NCBI GenBank assembly: GCA_002401635.1
Contig: NVTQ01000070.1
Location: forward strand, 3,605-11,846
DNA: 8,242 nt
Source of the DNA: Pseudomonadota bacterium
GTDB taxonomy: Bacteria; Pseudomonadota; Zetaproteobacteria; Mariprofundales; Mariprofundaceae
Direction: 5' to 3'
Shown: piece by piece, positions 5,593-8,242 of the stretch
Layout: every line of letters begins with the position of its first letter
Position numbering within the stretch: the stretch's first letter is position 1
Notes under the pieces: generated by a model
Seen by the model: the letters and a program-made list of their open reading frames with translations, nothing else
Told to the model about the DNA's origin: nothing
The model's database searches: none
Program-made: the position numbers and the translations under genes

Positions 5593-6198
5593 TTACAATA
5601 AATCCTGCAAAGAATCAGACCATCTTTGAGCAAGTTCTTGGCTCGAAGGCAATACATCGAGGTAATCCTGCATATTCACCGAATTTTGGCTCAACCCACA
5701 CGGGTTAATGGCTTTAAAATACGTCATATCGACAGACATATTCATTGCCATGCCATGGTATGCCACGCCTTGTGATATGCGAATACCCATCGCGACTATT
5801 TTACCTTCATTCGTCCATACACCGGGTAAACCACAGCGTCTTTCTGCATTTATATCATATTTAGAGAGCGTCTGAATCGCTGACTCTTCAAGAAGTTCGA
5901 TATACTTCCGAGCCGTTAAACCGCGTCTGCGCAAATGAATCACAGGATACAACATCACCTGCCCACGCCCATGAAAGGTCGTCTCACCGCCACGATCCGT
6001 AACCAACAATGGGGCAGGCAAGCTCTTATCCAGTCGATTATCAATCGCCCGTTTGCCTGTCGTATACACAGGCTCATGCTCACATGCCCATATCAGCTCA
6101 TCCACGCTATCTGTGGCAAGCAAGGCAGCATGTGCCCTCATCTGCTGCCACATAGGCTCATAAGCCTGCACAGCCAGCCATTCAAACGCAGGACTCAT
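5593..6198 (-). CDS. lipB: Lipoyl(octanoyl) transferase
   Basis: Moves octanoate from octanoyl-ACP to the lipoyl domains of pyruvate and 2-oxoglutarate dehydrogenases and GcvH, the first step of endogenous lipoate synthesis; LipA then adds sulfur. Length is 201 aa, normal for the family. Signatures are HEPVYTTGK (41-49), RGGETTFHGRGQ (69-80, compare E. coli RGGQVTYHGPGQ), the catalytic lysine Lys133 in EGKIVAMG, YHGMAMNMSVD (147-157) and the acyl-thioester cysteine Cys167 in INPCG. The ATG overlaps the ppnP stop as ATGA and has no ribosome binding site of its own, so translation is coupled to ppnP. It is the last gene of the moeB-ppnP-lipB operon. lipA is not in the window. Confidence 0.95.
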   Translation of the reverse strand: MSPAFEWLAVQAYEPMWQQMRAHAALLATDSVDELIWACEHEPVYTTGKRAIDNRLDKSLPAPLLVTDRGGETTFHGRGQVMLYPVIHLRRRGLTARKYIELLEESAIQTLSKYDINAERRCGLPGVWTNEGKIVAMGIRISQGVAYHGMAMNMSVDMTYFKAINPCGLSQNSVNMQDYLDVLPSSQELAQRWSDSLQDLL

Positions 6199-6503
6199 GC
6201 GAAGTGGCAGATGTAGTCCAAAATATCGCTGACTTCAATATCAAATCGACTATTCGCGGGCACATGAAAGCTTTCCCCAGCCTGATATGTTTGCCAATCG
6301 CTTTCGCCATCCAAACGAACACGGCAAGAACCAGCCAAAACTTCCATGCACTCTGCTGCATCCGTGCCAAAGTTGTAGCTACCTGCCAGCATAAAACCGA
6401 GTGTTTTAGATTCGCCCTCTGCTGTGACAATGCTGCGGCTACTTACCTTACCACCATGGTAGACATTGGCGGCTTTGGTGATGGTTGCATTTTGGTAATT
6501 CAT
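6195..6503 (-). CDS. ppnP: Pyrimidine/purine nucleoside phosphorylase PpnP (DUF1255)
   Basis: Phosphorolyses a broad range of nucleosides to the free base plus ribose 1-phosphate; it is a small cupin-fold cytoplasmic enzyme (formerly YaiE). Length is 102 aa, against 94 in E. coli. The family pattern is clear from YHGGKVSSRSI (15-25) through TLGFMLAGSYNFGTDAAECM, then VLAGSCRVRL, SDWQTYQAGESFHVPANSRF and a final DYICHFA. This parallels the E. coli segments GEYTFST, DATDWQVYEAGSVFNVP and SYLCRYL as I recall them. It begins 12 bases after the upstream fusion gene ends, with AAGGGA before the ATG, and its TGA overlaps the lipB ATG. Why a nucleoside phosphorylase sits with lipB is not evident from the sequence. 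Confidence 0.92.
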   Translation of the reverse strand: MNYQNATITKAANVYHGGKVSSRSIVTAEGESKTLGFMLAGSYNFGTDAAECMEVLAGSCRVRLDGESDWQTYQAGESFHVPANSRFDIEVSDILDYICHFA

Positions 6504-6515
6504 AACTTTTCCCTT

Positions 6516-7673
6516 TTAATACTTCGTAAGTGATGCATCCACATCATCAGCCCAACGGATAATGCCGCCTGCAAGGTTTTTCACATTTGTATAACCCTTG
6601 GATTGCAAGAATTCGACGGCTTGAGCAGAACGCCCACCCAGTTTGCAATGCACCACTACTTCCTGATCTTTGGGAACTTCTAGATAACGCTCGCTCACAT
6701 CGCCCAATGGAATTTTCTTTGTGCCTTCAATGGTGCAAATGGCAATTTCATGTGGTTCGCGCACATCCAAGACATACAAATCGGCATTTGCATCCATCAT
6801 ATCCTTCAAATCTTTCGGGGTAATATCATAATCAGCCAAAACTTCCTCCTGTTCGATTGTTTCTGTGGGCGGCAAGCCGCAAAATTGTTCATACGCTTCT
6901 ACATCGCCAATGCTTGGATTATCACCACAAGCTGGGCAGCTTGGATCTTTGCGCAGTTTAACCTCTCGGAAACGCATATCCAGCGCATCATAAAGCAACA
7001 AACGACCACTTAAACTTCTACCTGCACCCAAAATGATTTTCACCGCTTCTGTCGCCTGTAAAACACCAATCACACCCGGCAATACACCCAACACACCACC
7101 TTCCGCACATGATGGCACTAACCCTGGTGGTGGCGGCTCTGGATACAAACAGCGATAACACGGGCCTTGTTTGTAATTAAATACCGTCGCTTGCCCTTCA
7201 AATTGAAAGATAGAAGCATAAACCAGCGGTTTACCTTCCAAAACGCAGGCATCATTGACCAAATAACGGGTAGGGAAATTATCTGTGCCATCCACGATGA
7301 TGTCATATTGAGAAATAATTTCGCGAACATTGGCGCGGGTAATGCCATCGCCATGCAACTCCACATTCAAATACGGATTGATGCCAAGCAAGGTATCGCG
7401 TGCCGATTCAATCTTGGGGCGACCAATATCCGCCGTTGAATGGGCAATTTGACGTTGTAAATTGGAATCATCCACCACATCAAAATCCACCAAGCCCATC
7501 GTGCCTACGCCTGCGGCAGATAAATATAAGGCAATCGGACTACCCAAACCGCCTGTTCCCACACATAACACACGCGCTTGTTTGAGTTTTTCTTGCCCCG
7601 CCAAACCAACATCGGGCAAAATAATATGACGGTTAAAACGCGCTAATTCTTCTGCGCTTAAAATATCAGACAT
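6516..7673 (-). CDS. MoeB/ThiF-type adenylyltransferase fused to a rhodanese domain
   Basis: E1-like enzyme that adenylates the C-terminal glycine of a ubiquitin-like sulfur carrier (MoaD, ThiS or similar), with a C-terminal sulfurtransferase domain that can load sulfur. The 385-aa layout matches MoeZ/MOCS3-type fusions. The ThiF domain (about 1-250) has GTGGLGSP for ATP (39-46), DDSNLQRQ (68-75), DGTDN (128-132), CYRC and CPAC zinc pairs (Cys172/175 and Cys246/249) and the conserved SCAEGGVLGVLPG with Cys189. The rhodanese domain (about 285-380) keeps its active loop CKLGGRS with Cys343. ATG 7673 was chosen over an in-frame TTG at 7685 because GGAGG lies 5 bases before it. No carrier gene is adjacent, so thiamine, molybdopterin or another pathway cannot be chosen. 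It heads the operon with ppnP and lipB. Confidence 0.9.
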   Translation of the reverse strand: MSDILSAEELARFNRHIILPDVGLAGQEKLKQARVLCVGTGGLGSPIALYLSAAGVGTMGLVDFDVVDDSNLQRQIAHSTADIGRPKIESARDTLLGINPYLNVELHGDGITRANVREIISQYDIIVDGTDNFPTRYLVNDACVLEGKPLVYASIFQFEGQATVFNYKQGPCYRCLYPEPPPPGLVPSCAEGGVLGVLPGVIGVLQATEAVKIILGAGRSLSGRLLLYDALDMRFREVKLRKDPSCPACGDNPSIGDVEAYEQFCGLPPTETIEQEEVLADYDITPKDLKDMMDANADLYVLDVREPHEIAICTIEGTKKIPLGDVSERYLEVPKDQEVVVHCKLGGRSAQAVEFLQSKGYTNVKNLAGGIIRWADDVDASLTKY

Positions 7674-7739
7674 GACAACCTCCAAAAGATGCGCAATGAT
7701 TTGTCACATGCGCACAATATACAAGGCTCCAAACATAAC
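7674..7739. promoter_or_regulatory. Divergent intergenic region with paired ATGCGCA sites
   Basis: This 66-bp gap must hold promoters for the moeB-type operon (minus) and the SDR gene (plus). ATGCGCA occurs at 7689-7695 and 7708-7714; each holds the palindrome TGCGCA, and the two are 19 bp apart, about two helical turns. A TATATT on the minus strand near 7723-7718 could be a -10, but no good -35 is seen. Regulation by a protein bound to the paired sites is only a suggestion. Confidence 0.35.
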
Positions 7740-8242
7740 ATGAATAAACATCTGCTCATTCTCGGCTGTGGTTATGTTGGCACAAAACTCGCCAAAGCCT
7801 GTTTAAAGCTTGGTTTCCAAGTTTCTGGCACCACACGTAACAACGAACATGCACAAAGCCTGAAAGAAATTGGCATAACCCCTATTGTAGTGACATCCCC
7901 AGCCGATATGTCCGATGCCGTATTGAAACAAGTGACCCATATCATCGATTCAATTCCGCTCACACGCCATAATAACACCATGTTCGCCTCACAAACACAG
8001 TGGTTACCCATATTAACCCCCAAACTTCAACACCTTGAATGGGCAGGTTATTTATCGACTACAGGGGTCTATGGCGATGCGGGTGGCGCATGGGTGGATG
8101 AGTCTTATCCCTGCCAACCTTCTAGTCCGCGTGGCATCGAGCGTTTAAAAGCTGAACAAGCATGGCTGAGTTCTGGGTTGCCCGCCGAGGTATTTCGTTT
8201 GGCAGGCATTTATGGGCAAGAACGCAATATTATATCTCGCTT
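7740..8242 (+). CDS. Atypical SDR-family protein (YeeZ-like), 3' end outside window
   Basis: First 167 codons of an NAD(P)-binding Rossmann protein of the epimerase/dehydratase superfamily, close to YeeZ-like atypical SDRs. The start has HLLILGCGYVGTKLA with the dinucleotide motif GCGYVG (9-14), then STTGVYGDAGGAWVDE (106-121), SSPRGIERLKAEQAWL (128-143) and VFRLAGIYGQERN (151-163). The usual YxxxK catalytic pair appears as RxxxR (Arg131, Arg135), as is typical of this subgroup, so classical oxidoreductase chemistry is doubtful. No strong ribosome binding site precedes the ATG; AAGG is about 14 bases away. The frame is open to the window end. It diverges from the moeB-type operon. The substrate and function are unknown. 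Confidence 0.85.
   Translation, partial: MNKHLLILGCGYVGTKLAKACLKLGFQVSGTTRNNEHAQSLKEIGITPIVVTSPADMSDAVLKQVTHIIDSIPLTRHNNTMFASQTQWLPILTPKLQHLEWAGYLSTTGVYGDAGGAWVDESYPCQPSSPRGIERLKAEQAWLSSGLPAEVFRLAGIYGQERNIISR

Noticed and set aside
6182..6430. Alternative minus-strand open frame over ppnP
   Set aside because: It overlaps ppnP in another frame and shows no family pattern; ppnP itself is strongly supported.
7674..7685. TTG start four codons upstream of the MoeB-type ATG
   Set aside because: That TTG lies over the GGAGG that serves ATG 7673.

Overview
The window looks like chromosomal DNA of a proteobacterium with moderate GC. LipB, a four-cysteine DksA, PpnP, a Bcp-type peroxiredoxin, fused CoaBC and a short E. 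coli-like IspH all fit the gamma- or zeta-proteobacterial side. The exact lineage cannot be fixed from this sequence alone. Gene density is high, and most genes are on the minus strand.

Layout. (1) 1-2127, minus: a compact cluster read bcp -> coaBC -> dut. It covers a thiol peroxidase, coenzyme A synthesis and dUTP removal. An ATGA overlap couples coaBC to dut, and dut is cut by the window edge a few codons from its end. (2) 2193-3149, plus: ispH, the last step of the MEP isoprenoid pathway, divergent from bcp across 65 bp. (3) About 3150-4980: an AT-richer accessory patch. It holds a toxin-first VapC/Phd-type toxin-antitoxin pair, the C-terminal stub of an IS110-family transposase, a small element with 27-bp inverted repeats, and a gene for a small two-helix membrane protein with a bacterial PH domain. 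(4) 4983-5415: dksA with a strong palindromic terminator. (5) 5593-7673, minus: an operon read moeB/thiF-rhodanese fusion -> ppnP -> lipB. It combines sulfur-carrier activation, nucleoside phosphorolysis and lipoate attachment. (6) 7740-end, plus: the first 167 codons of an atypical SDR protein of the YeeZ type.

How the parts relate. The flanks are housekeeping metabolism. The middle is a small insertion zone between ispH and dksA, with signs of past mobile-element traffic: a truncated transposase, inverted-repeat arms and short tandem repeats. I found no RNA gene, CRISPR array or phage module. I do not see a clearly new multi-gene system. The points most worth a second look are the near-leaderless toxin-first TA operon with a palindrome over its -10 box, the 127-bp inverted-repeat element, the three-half-site putative operator before the PH-domain gene, and the moeB-ppnP-lipB operon.
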